A stretch of 52,203 bases of DNA from Clostridiales bacterium. GTDB taxonomy: Bacteria > Bacillota > Clostridia > Christensenellales > UBA1242. Location: the NCBI GenBank assembly GCA_918292005.1, contig CAKJZJ010000015.1, positions 1 to 52,203 on the forward strand. The letters run 5' to 3'. This document shows positions 26,701 to 29,803 of this stretch, one piece after another. The notes below the pieces were generated by a model, which worked only from the letters and a program-made list of their open reading frames with translations, was not told the DNA's origin and searched no databases. The position numbers and the translations under genes are program-made. Numbering within the stretch: the stretch's first letter is position 1; each line of letters opens with the position of its first letter.

Positions 26701-27416
26701 AAGTTTGAGCCATTATCATTGATAGGCTCTCCATCGGTAGTCTGGTAGTCTAGACCAGAGTGCATTACGATGGAATATCTATTTTTATCCCAATGGGAAT
26801 ACAGGTCAATATTACCTGCTGGCATCTTTAGAGTAGTAGAACCTGGATTGTATAAATCGCCTACATCTCCAAATGTTTTCTCGGAAGATAGTGTCCAACC
26901 ACTAAAATAGAAACCCGTTCTGCCAGAGAATTCATCTCTAAGAGCACCATCTCTAGTACCATCTTCGGTACCATATGGCATAGGAACTGTTTCATTGTAA
27001 ACAATTATCCTAGGCTCACAATAAGGAATGGACTCGGAGTATGTAGCAGAACCATCTTCGGCATAACCTACTTGTACGTGATATGTAACCTTGTAACTAT
27101 TAATCTCGTAGTATGCATACAAGTCAATGACATTCTGGTCTACTTCCTTATTAGGATCGAGTGGAGTGCCATCGGAATACAGCCAACGTTTGAATGTATA
27201 TCCAATCTTCTCACTCTCAGGCAAGTCGCCCAGAGTAGAATACTTCTTCACTCTGAATGACCTTACCAGCCTATTATCACTGTACAAATTGATGGTAGTC
27301 CTAGGATAGGAATACACATACAAAATGGTTGCCAAAAAAGACAACAAAAGCAGCAATACAATGAGTGCTACTTTTATGATAAAACTTCTTCTCTCTCTAC
27401 TATCTCTTTCTTCCAT
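2766..27416 (-). CDS. Giant (8,216-residue) membrane-anchored surface protein with InlB/Listeria-Bacteroides repeats
   Basis: A single open frame of 24.65 kb gives a protein of roughly 0.9 MDa. Residues 1-11 are charged. Residues 12-35 form one hydrophobic segment without a convincing signal-peptidase site, so an N-terminal membrane anchor with the rest outside is expected. Most of the length is a train of beta-grasp repeats of the Listeria-Bacteroides (Flg_new, InlB B-repeat) type. Hallmarks such as YIFDGWSKT, YEFGGWYLD and LYAHW recur about every 70-90 residues near the N terminus and become more diverged later. Two calcium-loop motifs of DxNxDG type lie at residues 1600-1629. Residues about 7580-7905 contain five or six C-x(n)-CxxC/CxxxxC units. 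A distinct C-terminal domain of about 300 residues follows. There is no LPxTG sorting signal. The start ATG at 27416 has GAGGG upstream. An adhesin or cell-surface fibre role is inferred from the repeat family. Confidence 0.9.
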   Translation of the reverse strand: MEERDSRERRSFIIKVALIVLLLLLSFLATILYVYSYPRTTINLYSDNRLVRSFRVKKYSTLGDLPESEKIGYTFKRWLYSDGTPLDPNKEVDQNVIDLYAYYEINSYKVTYHVQVGYAEDGSATYSESIPYCEPRIIVYNETVPMPYGTEDGTRDGALRDEFSGRTGFYFSGWTLSSEKTFGDVGDLYNPGSTTLKMPAGNIDLYSHWDKNRYSIVMHSGLDYQTTDGEPINDNGSNLLKVNNDFVIKNPVGEEYEKRHTIKYLDTLNSVANIYADETLTSDLVGGNGDGADEYEFGGWYLDEDYTIPVSPKDNKMEIRINSSGIPYVEYVYGDATHILLGTPAENISELSPGDERYSFDLFSKWTRKQYNLNFYKNHNNAKKTVDSIKVYKYDDNYGRFYNSGEFSRDKASQGMPFNIIDLGLEDVTYSDFILNGNPEYRFMGWTTNSNSKAEDVQWYLTWYQSSEDISNKGYIINDHVYTHTESRDVNLYAQWSRIYTITFAEQNSSSARSFAIKGIQGEVFPFPSSSYIVGELNWKKDYCTFAGWQLRGTATYIYERVPESYFFTIGNNNLTYVVYWQKDIYTINFYYNNGTNEIYRAIEAEGGTTKAYPSAPVREGYIFDGWSKTQYADNVLSKPDVVKPSASNRYKVMGNDSYYAAWTQNFKIAYSSEGGNGTLPTTRKYSDNYSNLKMKITTGNSKLSMEHYEFRGWYVEDTSGEKHEFGTGVSLVFDFSTRQVYLESKPDTKYGFKLEGDMHDTVYLRANWKPQQFKFTFIDDSQFGGQKIEELIEYGDSYTIRTDLFSHDGYLFLGYSVGSRTSTIVYTPDNPEGLVISSDMITSNYTFYAHFEKRSIRLIYRVKDITGTENTLSDSSLGNSVTTGIVNYGTAVRLPVLNTTVYDNSQNSSYVFSHWYYYDLSSPVLDENENPVLDGNGDPVYTMVRINSGDPITYYDIVNNEYQLVLWAAFKQETYNIIYQVRTPHDEIITITDEDLPDGIDSLLEVVKNTPITLDFYNAVIGQINVRLATLKPGYVLKGLYNTDGRNGVNNHREFTSGRMFSTSHFPALADGSITFIAEWTPNRVQFVYKSDETNGADTYDGVSTLFNATDTITLLDGKPNTFTSLGDDKHVNRWYLIDGTTGAKVYFDLSAKLVGNIGGAFKSVDELADKYMTWDGNVGYVYLYAETQNILTMEFYAYRGTDEMLIHSQSEIYYASKVGGYLFNVDVAQVVYGDLKLVGWRVGSIEGELITNSRLEDFDPVSYGGYNVKLYADMTFDVVIYNVVSENNALYTEEMLRETVSLYNENTHAYRNTYNVKLLDAYTEIAGYDYNYVKIFNTNSLMPIATYESTGYNHNVDGNDVIITIYPTKTLRVTYRAGEGATFTDNTTEDKVDIYTIGYDGVCSETIVLNANGSKNVTKTGYNFVGWQEMFIDGSYSASITANGTVIRPTSDVTYVAVFGQPDQGDISVVVKFVVGGMIVETRNVTNGVTVVMPSESDLSDYHSNYYTIIGWKLGDDDYAIGDAFEIPLLVDENTEYIFVGTRAQKYTVRFRSAYPETTGLPADITVVDGVENSLSTIFGGNVPYLTADNAFNTWIIDFNGNGIIDNNDLPTGLADNNSDGVINKYDISVDINDIIVLSSGYATYWAEPSGSITIHHIPTLINDTQNWTIDLMADWIRQQFTINLKVARPNGTDEITYTSADLGLEIYYGDSVGVRDLISATAHSYETTLSGIVGWAEDVVNAEMNNALLSDIKSNLSLKAVWSTKYTLSYAADCAEFGYELNGSTITPETSTFFRGETIPFDANIVKTIYKKGVNTIYFDNGNYIEHIVGGNDYYAVSGFTVTYTASSHSTDVLFDNNTGFTVTEDSDVVLTPIIARVIRKLTFMLNAGDNTVEYRHVYVDNGSNYTIEFEPARVDYTLVGWSEDATQIVGEPITTLTNITANHTLYAIWRSDLHATFTFNGNTLFTVDYDNYHHINKSVLQNKLAANGLENGYLLTVSLVGGNTNTYNYDNIDYYLTGFNLNGEVYGIDALCDVELTNSREVVLKMIPIKKFSFEGYDGYRYFTSDGEIVAGGLDKTVVLPAFNSLYSLAGYENYVPSKWKIHEYRLYSVGTYMYPQNVGDANIFTAITNESNNNSDVYAFIIDWTGKDYTIAVNFIDNLTDPYLKYKEINSDTSNLPTHITWVQGYADHILDKDGNIKTNNPNDVVKVPYGESFAINTFATTIYGKYTLVGFSTEINALGATNGLYGFNSSIEVADVCGNSDTIYLYPVFVLDDTQIKTVTITVNNGSVDYSVIVDPDENLTGKFVYTDNTLSSGTIYDSADVVLYFFNTLNVEANSPDTLYEFDSYTSTSGYISSNTSALVAKYSQVTSSVHRIEVNYRPITYTLNLELIYLNGVEANNDTTSITISTDLNTSTLTKSSKTDAISVSALDHLSYDFSQIDTRFKFKSVKSGDDIVSYGNGTISLNSINFDENTRIGSLSITLEPKTYTVTINLAGGTFTSGIAVSHTDFTGLGTIAPADVGSSIKVPMGATITVPNPEKTGGAFIGWYVDGALHTESSYTISKDNMSLTAQYNLTSFRINYYTHAGRIESFVVSSASYTVGQRADGTSVVFSVPGETLTGWKCTTIGNIVYNVGDTINLGNRAEVNFEAVTIGSNMTLRYTYNGVHSDENITFNSTITLKSQDDLNNAIIANRRIHSWSYNGSEYLVHSSFTVSAGNFTFVNGENNIIEFTAVYYNEYTYNISYAFDPIDTSTTIGSVVAKYEATDISGTIVNGADRQYIISNVVPVALSDTKQFAGYQLTINGSLVEANGNPVVYASADTIELIAPVIDANSGEYTYVYNYVFTAIFTSASGATIMHLYITDPSDTSTNIDVTYTPSGATDPVVESYYTLALFTTARINLAALPTFEYLNGSTTTWTLPDGSTFTTPNTHMNGEYKLIGYTFVLSDGTNTTETYLGINPANDRVSQDSIAIGGYSEYTIYTNWQTRYSVIYYDDEENIISSEYYDKYDEVSVACRDFSFGGITYDSLDDHTGYRLVGLCDTHNKNIATSSDYTEFCSTINEITHDYAYHPAYSVIYNIAVNIADSSDTLLGLSNNTFSATMTTEGTPVVYVGAATIDMRDFFRVSIVGAGNTGFTLAGYGFSNIPASEYTHIEDVSYIFTLDTSKLSTYIYDDNTKTITFYAVWGVATHDITFKLNARYKNGTLVDNSTDLTQTFNYYDSVDFTNADILALHTLAGFDFANYSLDDNGTNIINSHLVTGDAIIYLNFNPVYTIEFNVDGLGTLGDGDDTTSHSYIHLDGSASYTITTFTDTITLPGNIFKYWHLQGVNEDFFGGQVSTQRTAAQLLETADNEYKITLYPACETSYTVYLHYFASLSDLESGTYSQVSRTLEAGDMLISNYDEVIASINPSTGVASVDIVSPFDSVLPSGINFVDLIDMFENDYYIYDGVLVKGNNTSAEGIMCGIVESDGDEYYRVHSIDGTLVNHVYIVYRDQLFSFGADGVVVEQDGITPKSAEYQNTLCSVVKIDSVDTAFFTGDRMGVSRKNAITLASFTDTSGYDDNYIFVGWKLYDGTNFLDVTQANLNTITSSNYDFVSSTSSSITFKVRTSLTVYALFKLKTISVVLDLKNVDEDDNSIAGLVAEIWVGDGRSTAKGAVSKLNPNATYYTYDSSIEPGVVHYDLGALEFGQYLYLGRDNNVTGAERFEFVTMTWNGAYNVGYDFSTYLTDTYLGDSTYIHIVLEYKITKVAVHMAISYYSGAAIISREGYAYGDYSNAIGVTNADGVLKTVIASYSVNMLNSLKYNYVLDLKYGDTIRIGDIHAYISYCDFIRWTDENGNALSDNDTITLRNEVYIIAVFAPSEFVVEFQDGDGEVLNGVTYTYSDTNGDSKLSYGDYITLPNVIIEKNNTVSVGWLYDISDNSYSEGGWGAPIQIKNILGVSTFDTTLNKYVFVIKAQVQDIYDIVFTNDTGADFILSVAPFNGTYYMTTDNVILKNGQTYQHFTMVGDNLVKQTDLSPVNGDVTWFASYYELPTTTPVAQESGMDFGGWVDRNDNVYDPSSTIQYSASIVENGHVVLRAQSSNFVAIKFYITDPNSTTGETLNLASNNKATNFETPYITIRVEKDKNTQQISLFNNQYITLNHGYERIIEWTYTTNMYTTNILGSGNSLITDYYEFLGWSTTPYTPINDIIAETNKSGFASSVVLMYSYASGIRTEKSLESRAQELTDYINNNARTFYAVWETKRVYQFALEPAGSISATDGTTFPITIRQAVGTTIKMPNPMAIDDHGDQIFTASNGMNKWTGWQDVNSVLYPFVNKTAEEYYYVVSQNDTIDVVKVFTPTWVAGTRVDIDLNFGGCRQLFAETMWPANPSEHLNNNDIGYPVLISSNVHLTPGANHTYRLGDLWAADDVMDLDAWISNSQDGIYNVSDPIVGGYFRIAGFAWDAAGQDMIEGSYTFTLADMSAGKTIYIIWTPVDVTVRFAYNDVDDAYYQESEMSVAFGSKLISFEPETQSDYSKAPYVYMYGGTNSKLLNPEYSSMGADLRYTLSHWSKTKGGSNVFTNASVNGSAANTISDRISGDTVLYPVFQLAFRIRVMSDSGIQSIAEYGLHNDNAYEIAANKSIHANTIMINGEQFNIATDVQLGINREVISSIYYFDNIDNIQYIVNNGVGNWDTALTINLSNYRLSAGLSASDYNYITFYIHVPVTINVYRPVIENGNITATLVSENSTFETGLNNEVYIHEVSNFAFGSDILSLYGATYPEFAGYRISANYTLNSGAISAQNNYYTSLTGDAYKLPTSYSLGSYSNTDIIYVIKIISIKNGNNYNYYAVINNDNENKVLINAQGGISVNLFAALVSTTTVELTGINSAGNNNNISSYAGLQYTSHNTITSGTYFTAQAYGSHEVSGTETYNRIKYRNIYLGYGPDITIKTVDGYNVSSISNTDANYFLTNMNFATLSNPDVTTTGKYVTCERSTSAGKSDNDDYYMNITNTINISKCEADKTVFAVDVSYLKYTITYEATYSDEDYIHSAFDGNGLTTNTIKVGTSDINFYMGGNNIQSSVTLDIIDTINNETNIHTLVISDVPYGAQIRMGVVNIDSDSNDVPYAMYKHFTGWSFDNAVFGTRITAQEQNIYSKQILSEGNVIQLSHTMTAQFAYNEIQHVVLKLNFLPSEYKANSVWHDALKASGLNAQGNQSAPTYTLTLLDRTSDDINSYINQLSVAEPSGLRSNDSISNWLLSIRDAYDSKYNQPASGMDVGDDMSIGRLLMYFWYPHDWTVLVANEPNCRLVNVVENSQRVDQIAYVDISGVLTLTCNMRRAVLVGLDTQVYTKDNDLYKDGEPIDVQRADLAIVDCTTDQNVNSATEFLGNINPYYVISALPNANASKKLIVKVPYGYTFTWSCIPHSAIYKPYPADANHVAYKFKSLSNTQTGITQGTTEHSVNTNSLAIYGAESAMNYSDTLKIYVPEMSIINYVEMELYTVEFTGFVSMANNSQVSRITLQVGYDQAIYGLDNGGGKYWNYAPTLSTLYSNGFVPYFRLDDNAIGNNNVTTFTHSDDVNASRYGEYKHLFTHWNAHSEDYKEGKLNEIVKLYNSGDQTYENISFNARYYETQKIGIVRFAVNDGLQTQVDYVYLPLATNIHSWNSAFETGYGTTYYSGVELATVTDIMSEYKGFACTKTDTIYNGTQKVTITNGLAVVDRTYKYKTVYTTLAAVQTGGYICDDGVVYLAPFITHTIYFDTGTSAGPVEYTVYSVGGRIDVSGSTELTFNGAGKLIISNATQSIGNLTGNTQPTFTIVSEKNTHLFAFWDATTYTENYEDYKSDYAITSGASVSYVSDDDYNLRFNARFNAKIYIEAADTRNKADATTCISLGTGVDANLVQVGAPTDTIVSHEYSPANTYRIVNTASNLTVLALTFEYSIDHQTLYIQNMQKEAIHTIRYYQVDEMLKWQIKNATETKMLAVNKTYPIEDSKGDMNVRANLVPESVTISSSKGSYLKTYTNAQKTTLEDIDIGQNNITAVLSNMASTTIAGGLLMQQVNYNVNTKKITLKFINEDTGNVVSSITVDLTILAQKFSFSSSRWQTDASGNIRMTDVLDLTTLQWEYLPFGTTTGWVPADGGYTDVNSKNDTCMYIRLTVQWKNMMIYMYSINKTQFNGYVDDEQRISDANIINRIITNSGYYVKNGSATSNYGWKVNYGWFIKYTNGNTMSVYDAKGSRRYTFTNNVLDGQVGYGWYQTGSAKQRLTTITPNTNMVVGSNITSANNYFISWVEPTYSFNIQMDRSTVNNVVNGYGEIEVTTQTILDKLNGTSDTITYDHPIKNSAIYTNDTNDTNNAEYTLGISTYITISAASGDEGHTFVRFTYPDTTLYSSGNTVDRHYVGLLQDTSSANSTIYVLFNARDTKTIIEIRDGLDQLRVKGGDAFNSKGKTTTQLVAYAGDSIIYTKKQVNSNTYQYIIGLSTCRTATEYYTITVLQKQGGQNDSLTRTTCTLRPRANFEVQKLTHNGVELDATKAKVISTADGGLFTIIMDEKMVTVSLSYNIVTVSADRIMDEEYGEGLANNEKGYVVLDNIGTGLSVTKNGITSSATAGNKITLNGIDSMTTRLGIGTATVDLHANPNGTGTHGLELLSYAIVPVAGAHSIASGNIGAHSIPSTHQEKVSGTNWNYYSDDSGSANFYQVTGTTQSEITLDDLCANYTFIIALKIRDDVDVSLKFTLPYKSDLNAIGLRTNIGIDPITRKTTTVDEYYINPLTVSPGDNRPICMNAINGFNGNNLTKLAVAFTVPYNSKIKLSTTSDAYVISVTDSNNIQYRLKFNRNNGLFDYTRTCWDTSYDHLTLEKDSMTFSVDSSYSDYTKPITKYDVFKYTYDVQSVVGSSGKAMTTNGTIVIDMTRKVRALEVEDPSSNKTLLNLKNITKDNNTHNVGTTDSDYINKLYASATGNISKTLSYVFPAGLGVIVPAKYDIQNSDRNVFINTETIQDNSNNTGYSYNAYYTARELYSDNTLTANHIRTAFYFSVSDSDMYSRYDAIFNSGDPKNNGYTTKTYTWSDTSVQTPAYAFVAKNGNNYYSNAFFSGSVTVWRLVCTPFGETNYKDATNPKYVNIGFASTSNSNVLSGATTYAFTRNSNNTLSLPILGTVYGYTDVLERPETKFNIYRGVYNRLYDTIIDYNDKDNLSPAEKYDVKTIEFTRQSDRQPMIVGYTIYEADKTASILTLDRTKTSDYYSYSQEYRTYNIKLSSNKFTSGVTYYIVPVWGNIPSYTVTIAEDTRVNLDGKIKYGTSAVLQGDSFQWTVACSYYNIGKGTGDSHTSLYTIGTTLKQDSNITMILIGFKLGSVLGDAYRVIKYSADSSGSVTTTQNKSTGTAELSGSTYTFTYTPSSNVTFTPYWVARGYSVTYTHDGYVYDKNRYSSLSSNRVTLSSNGVTMKDPADDKKTLTAGSEKARIYTSKTTFSYRLYDLLDGNSNYTMPYKLTYSLNSNHVNTSKGYTASVYKTDYFKLFAYKSGTSAATDGDNVFESDPTNVPSVAMGTLKYPKNTSTTWYYSLIHSKSTEHAGHNVATTNTQTIHKTNEIGTNPDTDMKCHYNYTHKDYKCKICNITPKSTDENKTAATSEYIYVSYSTKAAVQHKRYTKCTYSGCTATKTTEYKYTNTLPTSSTSSGSTSDTEQVTFVALDSGTLGTHSMGTFQTLKANTCTVDGTKYQQCSYCKYWIVEKVPAPGHTETHDTFSKDWEYTTFNLTINGQQKTYHYFDKVKDGSCTTGAQYKQHCTVCGGYVTEIVEDYGNLAYSSGSTTVDPLLLPPQPIPRVQDKIYYSKSLGHNLTYVSASAATCTKDGYSSHYKCTRSGCTYTEGKTINPKTHLFAWNYATSRNFTYYNPDPYTCHAKYNVLVFPCSRCGNAYLKNTSYPGKSFYPANELCSGTADATLQNEAYKVRVKRFEYSNALFNNKTLKIDVSANTSQDVMTRHKPPQDGILWGAISWNTSGPCQNNCGAYVNDDGKNTSWQYSQRANIQGCIQIFPFVPRYNGNESITRVDGNNYVYKIETDYNLQDVWANTSVTTTEGTSKGWALMVGFATKLDSSGDSWAPKLKLDITGSGFAVTISNGKVTSVSAFTEWTLHKVPDSGNIYSGNSTANKTYLNDTVSGLGEMSNSALCYAMLVDAAISYSSAGARRTIGIGDNSKYYWEICPYGVNSLVNKETGGLHSR
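3700..4680 (-). other. Cysteine-rich C-terminal zone of the giant protein
   Basis: Residues about 7580-7905 carry repeated cysteine groups such as CKIC, CSYC, CTVC and CSRC, each preceded 8-15 residues earlier by another Cys, along with CTYSGC and CTRSGC. Several follow a GH or Thr-rich phrase, for example AATCTKDGYSSHYKC. This matches a repeat common near the C termini of clostridial surface proteins. Metal binding or disulfides are possible. The boundaries given are approximate. Confidence 0.65.
22530..22619 (-). other. Pair of DxNxDG-type calcium-binding loops inside the giant protein
   Basis: Residues 1600-1611 (DFNGNGIIDNND) and 1618-1629 (DNNSDGVINKYD) each match a 12-residue EF-hand or dockerin-like loop, with acidic or Asn side chains at positions 1, 3, 5, 9 and 12. 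They are only six residues apart, closer than in a normal dockerin and more like thrombospondin type-3 or other calcium-spine loops. Calcium binding is inferred from the motif. Confidence 0.6.
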
Positions 27417-27494
27417 TTTTCCCTCGCAAATGAAATAAATTTATTTGCAAATAGTGGGTGCATTATCCCACTATAATTAGAATATTACATATAT

Positions 27495-27523
27495 ATTATA
27501 TAATTATAGGAAAATGCTGTCAA
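27495..27523 (-). promoter_or_regulatory. Consensus promoter of the giant gene
   Basis: On the minus strand, TTGACA (27523-27518), a 17-bp spacer and TATAAT (27500-27495) are a perfect sigma-A consensus. The leader of about 70 nt contains a GTGGG/CCCAC hairpin and an AAATAAATTTATTT palindrome ahead of the GAGGG ribosome binding site. Confidence 0.75.
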
Positions 27524-27694
27524 ACCAATGCTATAATTATACTAAAATGGTTATTTATACATATATATGCATTTTTATGTAGATTTTTGTAAAAATATGG
27601 CTTTCTTTCGATATTTTTTATACCATAATTTATGTTTCGCAAAAGACATATTTTTATAATTGATTGAGTAAAAAAATATAAATATATAAAAAAA

Positions 27695-27725
27695 TTTAAT
27701 TCATAAAAAAGTTTTATGAATTAAA
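27695..27725. repeat. AT-rich perfect hairpin in the giant gene / typA intergenic region
   Basis: Arms of 14 bp (27695-27708 and 27712-27725) are separated by a 3-nt loop. The region 27524-27775 holds no gene. It contains this hairpin and, next to it, an inverted repeat TTGTCA...TGACAA (27745-27772) centred on AAAGTGGCACTTT. Neither can be assigned a function from sequence. Confidence 0.55.
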
Positions 27726-27775
27726 AATTTCGATTTTTTACAACTTGTCAAAAAGTGGCACTTTCGTGACAAAAC

Positions 27776-27808
27776 AAATAAGAGCACCCATTTGGAGTGC
27801 TCTTATTT
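27776..27808 (-). terminator. Terminator of typA
   Basis: A 12-bp stem, AAATAAGAGCAC (27776-27787) and GTGCTCTTATTT (27797-27808), has a 9-nt loop. On the minus strand it is followed by GTTTTGTC. It lies 18 nt beyond the typA stop. Confidence 0.8.
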
Positions 27809-27826
27809 TATGCAATAGAATATGCA

Positions 27827-29653
27827 TTATTCTATGTTATTTTTCTTCCTAAAATCTGCTCTACCACGCTGTGTGTGATCGAGAATTATTTTACGCAAAC
27901 GGAGTGACTTTGGAGTAACTTCTAGCAATTCATCATCATCTAGAAATTCTAGGCATTCTTCTAGAGTCATAATCTTAGGTGGCTCTAGCCTTAATGCTTC
28001 GTCACTAGCCGAAGAACGCATGTTGGTTAATTGTTTTTTCTTACATACATTTACTACGATATCTACACCTTTTGGATTGATACCAACTATCATACCACCA
28101 TACACCTGAGTGCCGGTAGTAATAAGCATTCTACCACGCTCTTGAGAATTGAAAAGTCCATATTGACATGCTTCACCATTCTCAAATGCTATCAATGCGC
28201 CATATTGTCTGCGCTCAATATTACCTTTGAATGTGTCGTATTTTTCAAATACACTTGACATAATACCTTCACCTTTGGTATCGGTCAAAAATTGCGATTT
28301 ATAGCCAAATAATCCCCTAGACGGAATTAAAAATTCTAGTCTAGTTCTGGTGCCGTGAGAACTCATTGATACCAATTCGCCTTTTCTATTACCTATCTCA
28401 CTCATAACAGCACCGACACTATCTTCTGGAACATCTGCGACGAATCTATCGATTGGTTCACACTTTACGCCATCTATCTCTTTGTAGAGAACTTGTGGCA
28501 TAGATACTTGGAATTCATAACCATCTCTACGCATATTCTCGATAAGTATAGATATGTGCATTTCTCCCCTACCGAGTACAGTGAAACTATCTGCCGAATC
28601 GGTGTCTAGGACTTTCAAACTCAAATCTCTTACTGCTTCTTTGTATAGCCTATCACGAAGATGTCTACTTGTACAATATTTGCCTTCTTTTCCAGCAAAA
28701 GGACTATTATTAACACTGAATGTCATCTGTACAGATGGCTCACTAATTTTCACAAAAGGTAATGCTTCTACACAATCTTTGCTACATACGGTATCGCCAA
28801 TAGTAACATCTGCAGATCCAGCCAAACACACAATATCTCCTGCTTCTGCCTGAGTAATAGGCACTCTTTTTAGACCTTCAAATGCAAAAATATTGACTAT
28901 TTTAAAAGGTTTTGCAGCACATTCGCCATAGAAATTCACCACATCTACTGTGTCGCCAACACCAACAATTCCCCTTTCTACTTTTCCTATAGCCAATTTG
29001 CCCAAATAATCATTGTGTTCACATGAACTAACTAGCATCTGGAAAGGAGCATCAATATCCTTTTTAGGCTCAGGAATGTGAGATAAAATAGTCTCAAATA
29101 ATGGCTTCATATCCGTACCAACAGTATCTGGATCTAAACTAGCAACACCCATTCTGCAAGAACAGAATACAAATGGACTCTCTAATTGTTCTTCACTAGC
29201 ATCTAATTCGAGCAATAATTCTAGGACTTCATCAATTACTTCTTTTGGTCTTGCTTCGGCTTTATCAATCTTATTCACTACGACAATAACTTTGTGATTA
29301 AGCTCCAAAGCCTTTTGTAATACAAATCTGGTCTGTGGCATAGGGCCTTCAAAAGCATCTACCACTAATAGAACGCCATCAACCATCTTCAATACTCTCT
29401 CTACTTCTCCACCAAAATCGGCGTGTCCTGGAGTGTCTATGATATTGATTTTTACACCATTATACATTACTGCTGTATTTTTGCTCAGAATGGTAATACC
29501 ACGCTCTTTCTCTAAAGCATTACTATCCATTACTCTGTCTTCTACTACTTGGTTTTCTCTGAATACTCCACCCTGTTTTAGCAATTCATTAACTAGACTA
29601 GTTTTGCCATGGTCTACGTGGGCAATGATTGCCACATTTCTTACACTTGCCAT
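27827..29653 (-). CDS. typA: Translational GTPase TypA/BipA
   Basis: The protein has 608 residues, the usual length. It is a ribosome-associated GTPase of the EF-G family that acts in ribosome assembly and stress or cold adaptation. All G motifs are visible: AHVDHGKT (11-18), ERGITI (50-55), DTPGHADF (73-80) and NKID (127-130). EF-Tu domain 2-like, EF-G domain III/V-like and BipA-specific C-terminal regions follow. The start at 29653 (MASVRN) is preferred over an in-frame ATG 12 codons upstream, because AAGGAGAG sits just before it and the family normally begins here. The gene is monocistronic, with its own promoter and terminator. Confidence 0.97.
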   Translation of the reverse strand: MASVRNVAIIAHVDHGKTSLVNELLKQGGVFRENQVVEDRVMDSNALEKERGITILSKNTAVMYNGVKINIIDTPGHADFGGEVERVLKMVDGVLLVVDAFEGPMPQTRFVLQKALELNHKVIVVVNKIDKAEARPKEVIDEVLELLLELDASEEQLESPFVFCSCRMGVASLDPDTVGTDMKPLFETILSHIPEPKKDIDAPFQMLVSSCEHNDYLGKLAIGKVERGIVGVGDTVDVVNFYGECAAKPFKIVNIFAFEGLKRVPITQAEAGDIVCLAGSADVTIGDTVCSKDCVEALPFVKISEPSVQMTFSVNNSPFAGKEGKYCTSRHLRDRLYKEAVRDLSLKVLDTDSADSFTVLGRGEMHISILIENMRRDGYEFQVSMPQVLYKEIDGVKCEPIDRFVADVPEDSVGAVMSEIGNRKGELVSMSSHGTRTRLEFLIPSRGLFGYKSQFLTDTKGEGIMSSVFEKYDTFKGNIERRQYGALIAFENGEACQYGLFNSQERGRMLITTGTQVYGGMIVGINPKGVDIVVNVCKKKQLTNMRSSASDEALRLEPPKIMTLEECLEFLDDDELLEVTPKSLRLRKIILDHTQRGRADFRKKNNIE

Positions 29654-29701
29654 TTTTCTCTCCTTATAAAAGCAAAATGCTTTTAACAAAAAATCGAATT
29701 T

Positions 29702-29730
29702 ATTTTAGCACAACTGAAGTCAGATGAAAA
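29702..29730 (-). promoter_or_regulatory. Probable typA promoter
   Basis: On the minus strand, TTTTCA (29730-29725), a 17-bp spacer and TAAAAT (29707-29702) are preceded by TGC, giving an extended -10. A small hairpin, AAAAGCA-TTT-TGCTTTT, lies directly upstream of the typA ribosome binding site. Confidence 0.5.
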
Positions 29731-29770
29731 GTACTTTTATAAAAAAAATATAATTATTTTTATGTATAAA

Positions 29771-29797
29771 AAATGCCCCGGTCATCCCGAAGCATTT
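29771..29797 (-). terminator. Terminator of the CNNM/CorC-family gene
   Basis: An 11-bp stem with two G-U pairs (29771-29781 / 29787-29797) and a 5-nt loop is followed on the minus strand by a run of T residues. It begins a few bases after the stop codon at 29804. Confidence 0.8.
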
Positions 29798-29803
29798 GCA
29801 CAT

